Notes: generated by a model from the letters alone, not told the origin. Shown: positions 1-8,513, counted from the first letter of the stretch. The stretch: 28,120 bases of DNA from Muricomes sp. (GCA_020024675.1 JAHHTM010000002.1:1-28120); one strand, 5' to 3'. Numbers and translations are program-made.

Positions 1-1140
1 AATGTATATGACGAAGGAGTCGAAGGAATCATAGAAGATCTGGATAAGAAATTAAGATTACCAGATAAATTATATGTGTCTTCAGATTTTATGTTGACTT
101 TTGACAGACAGGGAAAAATTAAATCCTTTTCAACATTTTTATATGGGAAAAAACGCTTTTTTGGTGAAAAAACTTATCTGATTGATTATGATGTGTTGAA
201 AAATGAAAAAATAATCGTACATACTGGAGGACAGGCAACGAATTCCTACAAAAAAGAAATGCTACTTGAGCCGTTATGTCAGATTATGAAAAGAGCAGAT
301 ATAGAAGAGACTGTAAAGAAGTGGCCGAAAACCGAAGAGACGTATGAACTTTTATATTATGGAAAACGTTCTTTTGCTACTGCAGAGGGATTGAAGTACC
401 TGATAGGGGATGCAGATGGTGACAAGGTAGAAAAAGGAGAAAGCTCAAAAATATATTCGCTTTTAAAGCAAGGTGGAGAAGTCACTGGATATGAAGTGTC
501 TTTGCATATTCCGGAAAAAGATGAAGAAATTACGCCGGTTCGCTATATTATGGAGCCCACGTATACTTCCCAAGATCAGTTAAAAAAAGTGCAAGAGAAG
601 CAGCAAATAGAAGAATCAAAGCAAGAAGATGAATGGAGTGTAGACGATTCAGACGGGTCAATGTATTATTTCCTAAATGATAACATTGGCTGGCGGATGA
701 TTGTTACAGACGCTGCCTGTGGAAGTCGTTTTTATGAATTAGAAAATACAAAAGATGGTGGAAATAACTGGGAAACTATGAATAGCAATCCATTTTCAAA
801 TGAGCTTGGTGTGGCAGAAGGTCTTTTGTTTTACGATGAAAACCATGGATTTGCTGGACTTACAGGGGCATCATGGAGCAATTCTGCTATTTACAGGACG
901 CAGGACGGAGGAAGAAGCTTTTTAAAATGTGAATTCCCTATGGAAAAGGTTACAGAACTTCCAAAATCTGCAGAAAGTCTGGGACTTGAAGTTGAAGATT
1001 ATCAGTTTATTAATATGCCGGAAAAAGAAGGAAATGTATATAAAGTATTAGTTACAGTGCAGGCATATGAAGAAGAAGGAATTGTATTTCGATCAGATGA
1101 TTATGGAAAAACATGGATCTATGATGGGGTGAAACAATAG
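1..1140 (+). CDS. Asp-box (BNR/sialidase-type repeat) protein, 5' end missing
   Basis: The reading frame is open from the first base, so the protein very probably begins upstream of the window; an internal GTG at 76 is not needed as a start. The C-terminal half carries Asp-box type repeats (S/T-x-D-x-G-x-x-W/F): TKDGGNNW, TQDGGRSF and SDDYGKTW, typical of beta-propeller BNR/sialidase-like folds. The middle is a charged, Gln/Glu/Lys-rich linker (about codons 190-215). No catalytic sialidase residues can be recognised, so an enzymatic role is not supported; it may be an extracytoplasmic binding or sensing protein. The signal peptide, if any, lies outside the window. The next gene starts 24 bases downstream on the same strand. 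Confidence 0.75.
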   Translation, partial: NVYDEGVEGIIEDLDKKLRLPDKLYVSSDFMLTFDRQGKIKSFSTFLYGKKRFFGEKTYLIDYDVLKNEKIIVHTGGQATNSYKKEMLLEPLCQIMKRADIEETVKKWPKTEETYELLYYGKRSFATAEGLKYLIGDADGDKVEKGESSKIYSLLKQGGEVTGYEVSLHIPEKDEEITPVRYIMEPTYTSQDQLKKVQEKQQIEESKQEDEWSVDDSDGSMYYFLNDNIGWRMIVTDAACGSRFYELENTKDGGNNWETMNSNPFSNELGVAEGLLFYDENHGFAGLTGASWSNSAIYRTQDGGRSFLKCEFPMEKVTELPKSAESLGLEVEDYQFINMPEKEGNVYKVLVTVQAYEEEGIVFRSDDYGKTWIYDGVKQ

Positions 1141-1163
1141 CTGATTCAGGATAGGAAATAGAT

Positions 1164-1715
1164 ATGAAAGAATTCGTAAATGTGGAGGTTATACAAAGTA
1201 ACCGTAAGACAATGTCCATCCAAGTTAGGAAAACGGGGCAAGTGGTTGTGAGAGCTCCGTTGTGGATGAAGAAATCTGATATAGACAAACTGGTTTGCAA
1301 AAAAGAAATGTGGATTAAAAAACATCTGGAAGAATTTGAGAGACAAAAAGAGAATCCAGAAAATCAGATTCGAACAAGTCCACAAGAGATAGAAATTCTT
1401 GTACAAAAAGCCAAGAAGGTGCTTCCGCAGAAAGTAGCGTATTATGCTGAAAAAGTCGGAGTTACGTATGGGCGCATCACTATAAGAAATCAAAAGACAC
1501 GATGGGGCAGCTGTAGTTCAAAAGGAAATCTCAATTTTAATTGTCTTTTGATGAAAGCTCCAGAAGAAGTTCAGGATTATGTGGTAGTGCATGAATTATG
1601 TCATAGAAAACAAATGAATCATTCAAAAGACTTCTGGGCAGAAGTAGAAAAAGTATTTCCAGAGTATAAAAAGCAAGAAAAATGGTTGAAGACAAAAGGG
1701 AGTGCATTGATTTAA
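1164..1715 (+). CDS. YgjP/DUF45-family zinc metallopeptidase
   Basis: This 183-residue protein has the YgjP/DUF45 (SprT/WLM-like) hallmarks: a WGSCSSKGNLNFN segment (from about residue 114), a zincin motif HELCH (His143, Glu144, His147) and a downstream HSKDFW whose His153 is the expected third zinc ligand. Family length is usually 170-240 residues, so it is complete though short at the N-terminus. Known members are predicted metal-dependent hydrolases with poorly defined substrates. The start ATG follows an AGGATAGGAAA Shine-Dalgarno-like stretch. It lies 24 bases after the Asp-box gene and 36 before the AraC gene, so the three could be co-transcribed; no terminator is visible between them. 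Confidence 0.85.
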   Translation: MKEFVNVEVIQSNRKTMSIQVRKTGQVVVRAPLWMKKSDIDKLVCKKEMWIKKHLEEFERQKENPENQIRTSPQEIEILVQKAKKVLPQKVAYYAEKVGVTYGRITIRNQKTRWGSCSSKGNLNFNCLLMKAPEEVQDYVVVHELCHRKQMNHSKDFWAEVEKVFPEYKKQEKWLKTKGSALI

Positions 1716-1751
1716 CTAAGATCAATCAAAATAACAGGTAGGAAATTAAGA

Positions 1752-2936
1752 ATGAAGGAACAAAAAGACTGGTTTACGGGAATAGATTATTATAATAATT
1801 ATAAAGAAAAAGAAATCCAGGTCGAAATGCTAGAGATTAGTAAGCCGATTGACCTTCATGCGCATGTTCAGGTCGAACTGTGGTATGTGTTGGATGGAAC
1901 AGCTAAGATCGATGTGAACGGGAAAGCGTATTCATTAGAAAAAAATGCTTTTTTATGTTTGTATGCACATCATCTTTACCAAATTTATGGGATAGAAAAA
2001 AACCTAAAAGTAATCAGAATTCGATTTTTCATCGGTCTGTTTATGCATATGATGTGGGAAAAGCATGAATCCGCAACACATGCTGAGTTAGTTTATGAAA
2101 CGAAACCGATGATCGATGGAAGTTGTGATCCACATTTAAAAGAGTTGTTCGAAAGTATCTATCTGGAGCAGGAAGAAAGCGAATTTGGAGCACGCAATAT
2201 GATTGTCTATCAGGTGCTGGAATTACACACATTGTATTGCCGCTATGCTCTGAAAGACACAAAAAAGATGGATGAAAAAGATGTATGGTATATTATTCAA
2301 CAAATCCTTGTGTCGCCTGCAAGAGCATATACAATCAATGAGGCGGCCATGAAACTTGGTTACCACCCGAATTACTTAAATCAGAAATTAAAACAATTAA
2401 GTGGGATGACTTTTCTGGAATTAAAACAATTTGCGAAAGTTTTAAACGCATGTGCGTTGTTACATTTTGAAGAATTGGATATTTCCTATATTATAGAACA
2501 ATTAGGATGTTGTTCTTCGGCTACGTTTTATCGTATTTTCGAGCAGTATACGGGAATGAGTCCAACCCAATACCAGCAGACAATGATTTTAGATCAAGAA
2601 CATTATTATCATGGACAGGATCGATTTTTGAAGATCCTTCAATATTTATCATTTAATTTTACATCACACATTACAATTTATGATTGTGCACAGGCATTGA
2701 ATATCAAAGAATATGCAATTGATCAATTATTAAAAGATTATGACTTGAGTTTTACAAGCTTATTAGAAGATATCCGATTTTTATATGCGAAAACATTACT
2801 GGAAGCAACAGACAAATCAATTACCACAATTGCAATGGATTGTGGATTTGGCAGTCTGTCTACTTTTCAAAGAATCTTTCAAAAGAAGAGAAATTGTACT
2901 CCAAGTGCATATCGAAAGGCATATAGAAATCTTTGA
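1752..2936 (+). CDS. AraC-family regulator with two tandem HTH modules
   Basis: A 394-residue protein. Residues about 30-80 form a cupin-like sensory domain (LHAHVQVELWYVLDGTAKI). Residues about 178-277 form a complete AraC DNA-binding module ending in the signature YRIFEQYTGMSPTQYQQ. Residues about 291-394 form a second one, ending STFQRIFQKKRNCTPSAYRK. Most AraC regulators have a single module of about 100 residues, so this is a duplicated, divergent DNA-binding region in one chain. The start ATG follows TAGGAAATTAAGA. The next gene on the same strand, 84 bases on, is a large flavin reductase whose promoter has a good -10 but a poor -35, which fits activation by this protein (inference). 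Confidence 0.9.
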   Translation: MKEQKDWFTGIDYYNNYKEKEIQVEMLEISKPIDLHAHVQVELWYVLDGTAKIDVNGKAYSLEKNAFLCLYAHHLYQIYGIEKNLKVIRIRFFIGLFMHMMWEKHESATHAELVYETKPMIDGSCDPHLKELFESIYLEQEESEFGARNMIVYQVLELHTLYCRYALKDTKKMDEKDVWYIIQQILVSPARAYTINEAAMKLGYHPNYLNQKLKQLSGMTFLELKQFAKVLNACALLHFEELDISYIIEQLGCCSSATFYRIFEQYTGMSPTQYQQTMILDQEHYYHGQDRFLKILQYLSFNFTSHITIYDCAQALNIKEYAIDQLLKDYDLSFTSLLEDIRFLYAKTLLEATDKSITTIAMDCGFGSLSTFQRIFQKKRNCTPSAYRKAYRNL

Positions 2937-2959
2937 AAATGAGAGAATTTATCAGATAA

Positions 2960-2980
2960 ATGCATATTAGAACATTGCAT
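2960..2980. promoter_or_regulatory. Inverted repeat upstream of the flavin reductase, candidate operator
   Basis: ATGCA (2960-2964) and TGCAT (2976-2980) form an inverted repeat with an 11-base spacer. It sits just upstream of a TATAAT box, over the expected -35 position. Arms are only 5 bases, so chance is possible; the position is what makes it a candidate site for the adjacent AraC regulator. Confidence 0.35.
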
Positions 2981-2987
2981 CTAGCGT

Positions 2988-2993
2988 TATAAT
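2988..2993 (+). promoter_or_regulatory. -10 element (TATAAT) of the flavin reductase gene
   Basis: A perfect TATAAT lies 28 bases before the ATG at 3021. No good -35 hexamer is found at 16-18 bases upstream (best TTAGAA at 2967, spacing 15), as is common for activator-dependent promoters. An ideal GGAGG at 3011-3015 precedes the start codon. Confidence 0.55.
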
Positions 2994-3020
2994 AAACCGA
3001 GATAGTTATAGGAGGTTCTT

Positions 3021-4955
3021 ATGAAATTTGATCATTTATTTAAACCATGCGATATTCGTGGGTTACATATGGAAAATCGTATTATTTTACCAGCAATGGG
3101 AACAAGAATGGCAGGAGAACATGGTGAGATTACATCGCGTTTGATCGCATATCATAAAGCACGTGCCAAAGGCGGCTGTGGATTAAATATTGTGGAAGTG
3201 GCAGCGGTACATACACCAAGCGCTCCGGCACATTTTGTTTCTATCAGTGAGGATTCTTACATTGAAGGACATAAAAAACTGACGGATGCAATTCATGAAG
3301 CTGGCGGAAAAGCAGGAGTTCAATTATGGCAGGGAAGTATTGCTGTAGGCATGGATCCAAAAGCAAAAATGTTTGTAGTCAATGATATGAATTTTGGGAA
3401 GTTTACAATACCAGCCATTACAAAAGACGAAATCAAAGAAGTGGTTGAAGCATATGGAAAAGCTGCGAAAAGAGCCGCACTTGCCGGTTATGACTGTGTA
3501 GAATTCCATTGTGCACATAACTACTTACCACATTCTTTTTTAAGTGGTGGAATAAATTACAGGACAGATGAATACGGCGGAAGTTTTGAAAACCGTTCTC
3601 GTTTTCCGTTGGAATGTATTCGTGCAATTCGTGAAAATATTCCGGAGGACATGCCACTTTTCATGCGTATTGATGCGCATGACGACTGCTTGCCAAATGG
3701 TCTGACGATAGAAGAAGTTATTGCATTTTGCAAGCTTGCTCAAAAAGAAGGTGTGGATGTTTTAGATGTATCAAGAGGAAATGTGATTACATCAGCTACT
3801 GTTTATGAAGTACCACCTTTGGATGTGCCAAGAGGATTTAATGTAGCAAATGCAGAAAGAATTCGTAAAGAAACAGGTATGTTAACGATTGCTGTTGGAA
3901 GAATCAATACCCCAGAGCAGGCAGAAGAAATTCTCGCGGAAGAGAAAGCGGATTTTGTAGTTGTAGGGCGTGGACAGTTAGCAGATCCAGAATTTTGTTT
4001 GAAAGCAAAAGAAGGAAGATCAGAAGATATCGTACATTGTGTTGGATGTAATCAAGGATGTTATGATGGATTCTGTGATTTAGCAAATCGTCCATTTATT
4101 ACTTGTTTACGCAACCCAATGATAGGACACGAAGAAGAGTGGGAAATAAAGCCTACAGATACTCCGAAACGTGTTGCAATCATTGGAGGAGGTATGGCAG
4201 GATTAGAAGCTGCTAAAATTTTAAAACAAAGAGGCCACATGCCAGAGATTTTTGAGGCAGGAAACCAGTTAGGGGGCCAGATTTTAACAGCTGGAAAAGC
4301 TCCAGGAAAACAGGAAATGGAAACTGCAGCACGTGCATTTGGAAAACAAATTGAAGCAATGGGCGTACCAGTACATTATCAGACAAAAGTGGACGCAACA
4401 ATGTTAAAACAAGAGACATTTGATGAAGTAATCATTGCTGCAGGTGCAAAGCCAATCACAATTTCACTTCCAGGTGAAGAGAAAAAATGTGTAGTAGATT
4501 CCCACTCTGTATTAAATGGAACGAAAGAAGTCAAAGGTTCTGTTTGTGTTATAGGTGGAGGTCTTGTAGGACTTGAAGTGGCTGATTATCTGGCAAGCAG
4601 ACAGCATGAAGTACATGTTGTTGAAATGCTAGATGAAGCAGGAAAAGATTTAGGAAATTTACGTAAAATCTGTGTAAATGAAAAGCTCAAACGTCTTGAT
4701 GTAGATATTCAGTGCAATAGTAAGTGTGTTGGAATTACAGATGAAGGGGTTCAAATTGAAACAAATGGAGAAGCGAAAGTGATCCCTTGTGATAGCGTTG
4801 TAATTGCAATCGGGGCACGTTCTCGTGATATGGAAGATGTGAAGGATTATTGTGAAGCAAATAAAATTCCGGTTCATATTATTGGGGATGCGAAGAAAGC
4901 AAGAAGAGCTTTAAATGCTGTTGAGGAAGCATTCGAAGTTGCACGTACAATGTAA
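3021..4955 (+). CDS. FMN/4Fe-4S/FAD NADH-dependent enoate reductase (old yellow enzyme, 2,4-dienoyl-CoA reductase type)
   Basis: A 644-residue enzyme with the complete architecture of 2,4-dienoyl-CoA reductase / 2-enoate reductase / BaiCD-type proteins. Residues 1 to about 335 form an FMN-binding TIM barrel with the old-yellow-enzyme signature RTDEYGGSFENRSRF. A [4Fe-4S] cysteine set follows (Cys340, Cys343, Cys347, Cys362, with an extra Cys352). Then come two Rossmann folds: RVAIIGGGMAGLEAAKIL (about 384-401) for FAD and VCVIGGGLVGLEVADYLA for NADH. Family members reduce carbon-carbon double bonds next to a carbonyl with NADH. The spacing between the third and fourth cysteines is 14, longer than the 11-12 I recall for FadH. 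The true substrate (enoates, unsaturated bile acids, steroids, dietary phenolics) cannot be read from sequence. The adjacent AraC gene probably controls it. Confidence 0.9.
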   Translation: MKFDHLFKPCDIRGLHMENRIILPAMGTRMAGEHGEITSRLIAYHKARAKGGCGLNIVEVAAVHTPSAPAHFVSISEDSYIEGHKKLTDAIHEAGGKAGVQLWQGSIAVGMDPKAKMFVVNDMNFGKFTIPAITKDEIKEVVEAYGKAAKRAALAGYDCVEFHCAHNYLPHSFLSGGINYRTDEYGGSFENRSRFPLECIRAIRENIPEDMPLFMRIDAHDDCLPNGLTIEEVIAFCKLAQKEGVDVLDVSRGNVITSATVYEVPPLDVPRGFNVANAERIRKETGMLTIAVGRINTPEQAEEILAEEKADFVVVGRGQLADPEFCLKAKEGRSEDIVHCVGCNQGCYDGFCDLANRPFITCLRNPMIGHEEEWEIKPTDTPKRVAIIGGGMAGLEAAKILKQRGHMPEIFEAGNQLGGQILTAGKAPGKQEMETAARAFGKQIEAMGVPVHYQTKVDATMLKQETFDEVIIAAGAKPITISLPGEEKKCVVDSHSVLNGTKEVKGSVCVIGGGLVGLEVADYLASRQHEVHVVEMLDEAGKDLGNLRKICVNEKLKRLDVDIQCNSKCVGITDEGVQIETNGEAKVIPCDSVVIAIGARSRDMEDVKDYCEANKIPVHIIGDAKKARRALNAVEEAFEVARTM

Positions 4956-4970
4956 AAATATATAGATGTA

Positions 4971-5018
4971 AAAAATACCCGGATGAACAATCAAAAATGA
5001 TTTCATCCGGGTATTTTT
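4971..5018. terminator. Bidirectional intrinsic terminator
   Basis: A perfect 17-base stem (4971-4987 with 5002-5018), GC-rich in the centre and ending in A5/T5 on both sides, with a 14-base loop. It sits between convergent genes ending at 4955 and 5031 and would stop transcription in both directions. Confidence 0.9.
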
Positions 5019-5030
5019 ATAAAGTTATGA

Positions 5031-6401
5031 TTATACGGTTTCTGTGATCTTATGTGCTACATATACACCACTTGCAGATGCATGTGACAGAGAGTGGGTA
5101 ACACCACTACCATCTCCGATGATGTAAAGACCTTTATATTTTGTCTCAAGATTTTCGTCAATATCCACTTCCATATTGTAGAATTTAACTTCGATACCAT
5201 AAAGAAGTGTATCGTCATTTGCGGTACCTGGTGCAATTTTATCAAGTGCATAAATCATCTCAATAATACCGTCCAAGATACGTTTTGGAAGTACAAGACT
5301 TAAATCTCCAGGTGTAGCAGCTAATGTAGGAGTTACAAGACCTTCTTCAATACGTTTTGCGTTACTACGACGACCACGTACAAGGTCACCAAAACGCTGA
5401 ACAATAACTCCACCACCAAGCATATTAGAAAGACGGGCGATACTTTCACCATATCCGTTACTATCTTTGAATGGCTCAGAGAAATGTTTTGCAACAAGAA
5501 GAGCAAAGTTTGTGTTATCAGTCTGTTTCTCAGTGTCTTCGTAGCTGTGTCCGTTTACTGTAATGATACCATTTGTATTTTCGTTAACAACGATACCATG
5601 TGGGTTCATACAGAATGTACGAACATTATCTTCGAATTTCTCTGTACGATATACAATCTTACTTTCATATAATTCGTCTGTAAGATGTGAAAATACAACA
5701 GCGGGAAGTTCAACACGTACACCTAAGTCTACACGGTTTGATTTTGTTGGGATGTTAAGATCTTTACATACAGATTCCATCCATTTACTTCCACTTCTAC
5801 CTACAGATACGATACAGTCTTTACAGTCAGCATACGCATCTTTGTAGAGAATACGGTATCCACCGTCAATAATTTCAATTTTATCTACTGGAGTGTTAAA
5901 GAAAAATTCAACACGGTCTTTTAACTCATTATAAATATTTTCAAGAACTACATAATTGATGTCTGTACCCAAATGACGAACAGAAGCGTCCAGAAGGTTC
6001 AGCTTGTTCTGAATACATAATTTCTTGAATTTTGTTCCAGCTGTAGAGTACATCTTTGTACCTTCTCCACCATGAGAGAGGTTAATCTCATCTACATATT
6101 TCATAAGCTCTAAAGCTTTCTTTTTACCGATGTGTTCGTACAATGTTCCACCAAAGTCATTTGTAATATTGTACTTACCATCAGAGAATGCTCCTGCACC
6201 ACCGAAACCGCTCATGATAGCGCAAGTCTTACATTTGATACAACTTGGCACCTTGTCTCCATCGATTGGACATTTTCTTTTACTAAGAGCATAGCCTGAT
6301 TCAAAAACTGCAATTTTTAGAGCAGGATTTTTTTTCATAAGTTCATAAGCAGAAAAAATACCACCAGGGCCGGCACCTACAATAATTACATCATATTTCA
6401 T
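5031..6401 (-). CDS. COG2509-type FAD-dependent dehydrogenase
   Basis: A 456-residue flavoprotein. The N-terminus MKYDVIIVGAGPGGIFSAYE is a dinucleotide-binding GxGxxG motif, and the C-terminus (YIIGDGSGVTHSLSHASASG) is the second FAD-contacting segment typical of this family. Between about residues 43 and 63 is a cysteine group (KCPIDG, CIKCKTCAIMSGFGGAGAF) seen in COG2509 proteins, which may be redox-active or bind metal. No substrate is known for the family; it is often annotated only as NAD(P)/FAD-dependent oxidoreductase. The start ATG follows AAAGGAG by 9 bases. It is transcribed alone, convergent with the flavin reductase and downstream of a probable promoter and hairpin leader at 6444-6529. 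Confidence 0.85.
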   Translation of the reverse strand: MKYDVIIVGAGPGGIFSAYELMKKNPALKIAVFESGYALSKRKCPIDGDKVPSCIKCKTCAIMSGFGGAGAFSDGKYNITNDFGGTLYEHIGKKKALELMKYVDEINLSHGGEGTKMYSTAGTKFKKLCIQNKLNLLDASVRHLGTDINYVVLENIYNELKDRVEFFFNTPVDKIEIIDGGYRILYKDAYADCKDCIVSVGRSGSKWMESVCKDLNIPTKSNRVDLGVRVELPAVVFSHLTDELYESKIVYRTEKFEDNVRTFCMNPHGIVVNENTNGIITVNGHSYEDTEKQTDNTNFALLVAKHFSEPFKDSNGYGESIARLSNMLGGGVIVQRFGDLVRGRRSNAKRIEEGLVTPTLAATPGDLSLVLPKRILDGIIEMIYALDKIAPGTANDDTLLYGIEVKFYNMEVDIDENLETKYKGLYIIGDGSGVTHSLSHASASGVYVAHKITETV

Positions 6402-6443
6402 TTAAAATGCTCCTTTACATATCAGCTTTTTAGGTTAAAACGT

Positions 6444-6480
6444 AAAAAAAGCGCGGAATCTTTTAAAAGACACGCGCTCT
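6444..6480 (-). terminator. Intrinsic terminator or leader attenuator before the COG2509 gene
   Basis: On the minus strand AGCGCG (6478-6473) pairs with CGCGCT (6455-6450), enclosing a self-complementary TCTTTTAAAAGA, and is followed by a run of seven T. It could end the ABC operon. Because a good promoter lies between the ABC permease stop and this hairpin, it could instead sit in the leader of the COG2509 gene. Confidence 0.75.
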
Positions 6481-6499
6481 TATAATCACATTCCATCTT

Positions 6500-6529
6500 A
6501 TTTTAACGCAGACTTATACTATATGTCAA
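6500..6529 (-). promoter_or_regulatory. Probable promoter of the COG2509 gene
   Basis: A perfect TTGACA (6529-6524) is followed by 18 bases and TAAAAT (6505-6500), or by 17 bases and TTAAAA. Transcription would start near 6493 and run about 90 bases to the start at 6401, passing through the terminator-like hairpin at 6480-6444. Confidence 0.6.
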
Positions 6530-6550
6530 GTGGAAATCAGAAAATAATAG

Positions 6551-7372
6551 TTATTCAAGATTTAAGTGTTTGCGAAGGATGTATTCGGTAGCAAAATGGA
6601 AAATCAGAATTTCAATAATAGAAAATAGGATACTGATCAAACAAGCAGCCTGCAACATTTCGAAAACATTGGCGAATATGTTTGCTACAGGGATCTGAAT
6701 CGTATAGGCAGATGTTTTTGTCATCCATGGCTGCAATAGAGCGAACAATTTTGTGCTGATTACAGAGCATACGATACTGATACCGATGTAGGAAAGCAAA
6801 GAGAACAGGATGCGGTGCTTCTTAGCAAGATGCCCAATTGCCAAAGAAACAAAAATGTGATAAATTCCACTGATGATTCCGGTAAGTATAAAAAAGATAA
6901 GTTCAATAAATGAGAGTATGGAATCTGGATATTCGTGGAATGTAGCAAATAAGGACTGGAATACATCTACCAGTGATCGTAATCCGTCTAAAGAGTTTAG
7001 TAATAAGATGGATAAGACGGAGATGAGACCGCTGATCAGCACAACACATGTTGAAACGATTCCCTTTGCAGTAATAAGTTGCCATGTTTTTACCGGGAGG
7101 GTATGCATAAGATAACCTTCTTGTCTCATAAGACCTTTATAAAAACGCATGACGATTACTACTGTTGTAACGGCAATCATGGCGACAAAAACGGAAATAT
7201 ACAAGATTAACGTGACAAGAGAAAGTATATCATCGAAAAAAGCGTTATCAATGTTGTAGGTCCTATTGTCGGTCAGACCCAGTAATAAAGCACAGACAGG
7301 AAGAGCAATCCAGAGGATTCCCATGAGCCTGGCGATAGATTTGAATTCGTATTTCATTAATTTACCTGTCAT
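6551..7372 (-). CDS. ABC transporter permease (YtrC/D-like)
   Basis: A 273-residue integral membrane protein with about six hydrophobic segments and no enzymatic motif, the usual membrane partner of a YtrB-type ATPase. The start chosen is the ATG at 7372: GGAGGA (7386-7381) lies 8 bases upstream and the resulting MTGKLMKYEFKS start matches how such permeases begin. A longer frame opening at 7393 would place its start upstream of that ribosome site. The gene overlaps the ATPase stop by 11 bases, indicating translational coupling. Substrate unknown; GntR/YtrA-linked exporters commonly respond to cell-envelope stress or antibiotics (family knowledge). Confidence 0.85.
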   Translation of the reverse strand: MTGKLMKYEFKSIARLMGILWIALPVCALLLGLTDNRTYNIDNAFFDDILSLVTLILYISVFVAMIAVTTVVIVMRFYKGLMRQEGYLMHTLPVKTWQLITAKGIVSTCVVLISGLISVLSILLLNSLDGLRSLVDVFQSLFATFHEYPDSILSFIELIFFILTGIISGIYHIFVSLAIGHLAKKHRILFSLLSYIGISIVCSVISTKLFALLQPWMTKTSAYTIQIPVANIFANVFEMLQAACLISILFSIIEILIFHFATEYILRKHLNLE

Positions 7373-8147
7373 TTTCAGCTTCCTCCGTTTCATTTAAGTG
7401 ATAAGTGCTGCTTGTAGAAAAATCATCTCTGGTATTATTAGGATAGGGCTGCATGCGGAACTGTTCGCGGAATACAGCATCTATGGATTTACCTTCTTTT
7501 TCTTTAATATCATCAATTGTTTCATGGCGCAGGATTATTCCGTCTTTGATAAAAATTACTTCGTCAAGAATACGTTCGATGTCTGAAATCAGATGCGTAG
7601 AAATAAGGACAGTACCATTTTCATTGTAATTATTGATGATTGTTGTGAGAATGTAGTCTCTGGCAGCAGGGTCTACACCAGCAATTGGCTCATCTAAAAG
7701 GTAAAGTTGTGCATCTCTGCTCATGACAAGAATCAATTGTACTTTTTCCTTGGTCCCTTTTGACATAGTCTTGATTTTCATTTTCTCATCAATTCCAAGA
7801 GATTGGCACATACGAAGGGCCTTGTTTCTGTTAAAGTCTTTATAAAAATCTTCAAACATATCAAAAATATTTTTTACAGTCATCCAGTCTGCAAAATAGT
7901 TCTGGTCTGGAAGATAACTTACAATAGATTTTGTATAAGCACCGATTGGTTTTCCGTTAATATTAATTGTACCTTCTGTTGGTGTTAAAAGACCGGCAAG
8001 TAGTTTGATAAGCGTTGTTTTTCCAGAACCATTTGGTCCTAAAAGACCAATAATTTTCCCGCGGCCCAAATGAAGGTCCATATGATCAAGAGCTGTTTTT
8101 GTGGAAAACTTTTTTGTGAGTTGTTGACAATTTACAATGTTGCTCAT
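7362..8147 (-). CDS. ABC transporter ATP-binding protein (YtrB-like)
   Basis: A 261-residue ATPase with Walker A GPNGSGKTT (residues 37-45), an ABC signature region MSKGTKEKVQLIL with the C-loop in the variant form SKGTKEK, Walker B YLLDEPIAGVDP, and a switch histidine in STHLIS. The final 45 residues are a polar extension. It follows the GntR gene by 3 bases with its GGAGAG ribosome site inside the regulator's last codons, and it overlaps the permease, forming a compact regulator-ATPase-permease operon. It probably powers export or membrane-stress protection; the substrate cannot be deduced. Confidence 0.9.
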   Translation of the reverse strand: MSNIVNCQQLTKKFSTKTALDHMDLHLGRGKIIGLLGPNGSGKTTLIKLLAGLLTPTEGTININGKPIGAYTKSIVSYLPDQNYFADWMTVKNIFDMFEDFYKDFNRNKALRMCQSLGIDEKMKIKTMSKGTKEKVQLILVMSRDAQLYLLDEPIAGVDPAARDYILTTIINNYNENGTVLISTHLISDIERILDEVIFIKDGIILRHETIDDIKEKEGKSIDAVFREQFRMQPYPNNTRDDFSTSSTYHLNETEEAENDR

Positions 8148-8150
8148 AGA

Positions 8151-8513
8151 TTATTCACTCTCCTTATTTATAATAATAGATAAAGCTTCGTCTTTGGTAA
8201 AACCAAGAGTTTCCATTTCTTTAAAATAATTATTAATCGTTGATTGTGCAAGCTGCTTTTTTGTCTTGCAGATCAAAGTCATATCCGATGTAACGGTACG
8301 ACCAGCAGTGCGATTCGTAGCGAGTAGACCATCTGTTTCCAATTCTGACAGGGCTCTTTGCATGGTGTTTCTATTTACTCCGGCTTCTTCAGCAAGTTGT
8401 CGGACAGTGGGAAAAGAACTGCCCGATGGGTATTCACCAGAGATAATCGCCCGCATGATTTGTTCCTTTAACTGTGGCCAGATTGGAATATTGTCATTTA
8501 ATATCCATTTCAA
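8151..8513 (-). CDS. GntR-family (YtrA subfamily) repressor, TTG start
   Basis: A 120-residue regulator with an N-terminal winged helix (IWPQLKEQIMRAIISG, then FPTVRQLAEEAGVNRNTMQRAL and ELETDGLL) and a short C-terminal helical tail, the YtrA layout without a large effector domain. I chose the TTG at 8513: AAGGAGAG lies 6-8 bases upstream, and the protein then begins MKWILNDNIPIWPQL like other YtrA proteins. An ATG at 8552 is in frame but falls inside the promoter palindrome and lacks a ribosome site. It leads the ABC operon and very likely represses it through the palindrome at 8538-8563. Confidence 0.88.
   Translation of the reverse strand: MKWILNDNIPIWPQLKEQIMRAIISGEYPSGSSFPTVRQLAEEAGVNRNTMQRALSELETDGLLATNRTAGRTVTSDMTLICKTKKQLAQSTINNYFKEMETLGFTKDEALSIIINKESE

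Noticed and set aside
76..78. GTG start for the first gene.
   Set aside because: The frame is open to base 1 with protein-like sequence, so the gene is most likely truncated by the window edge.
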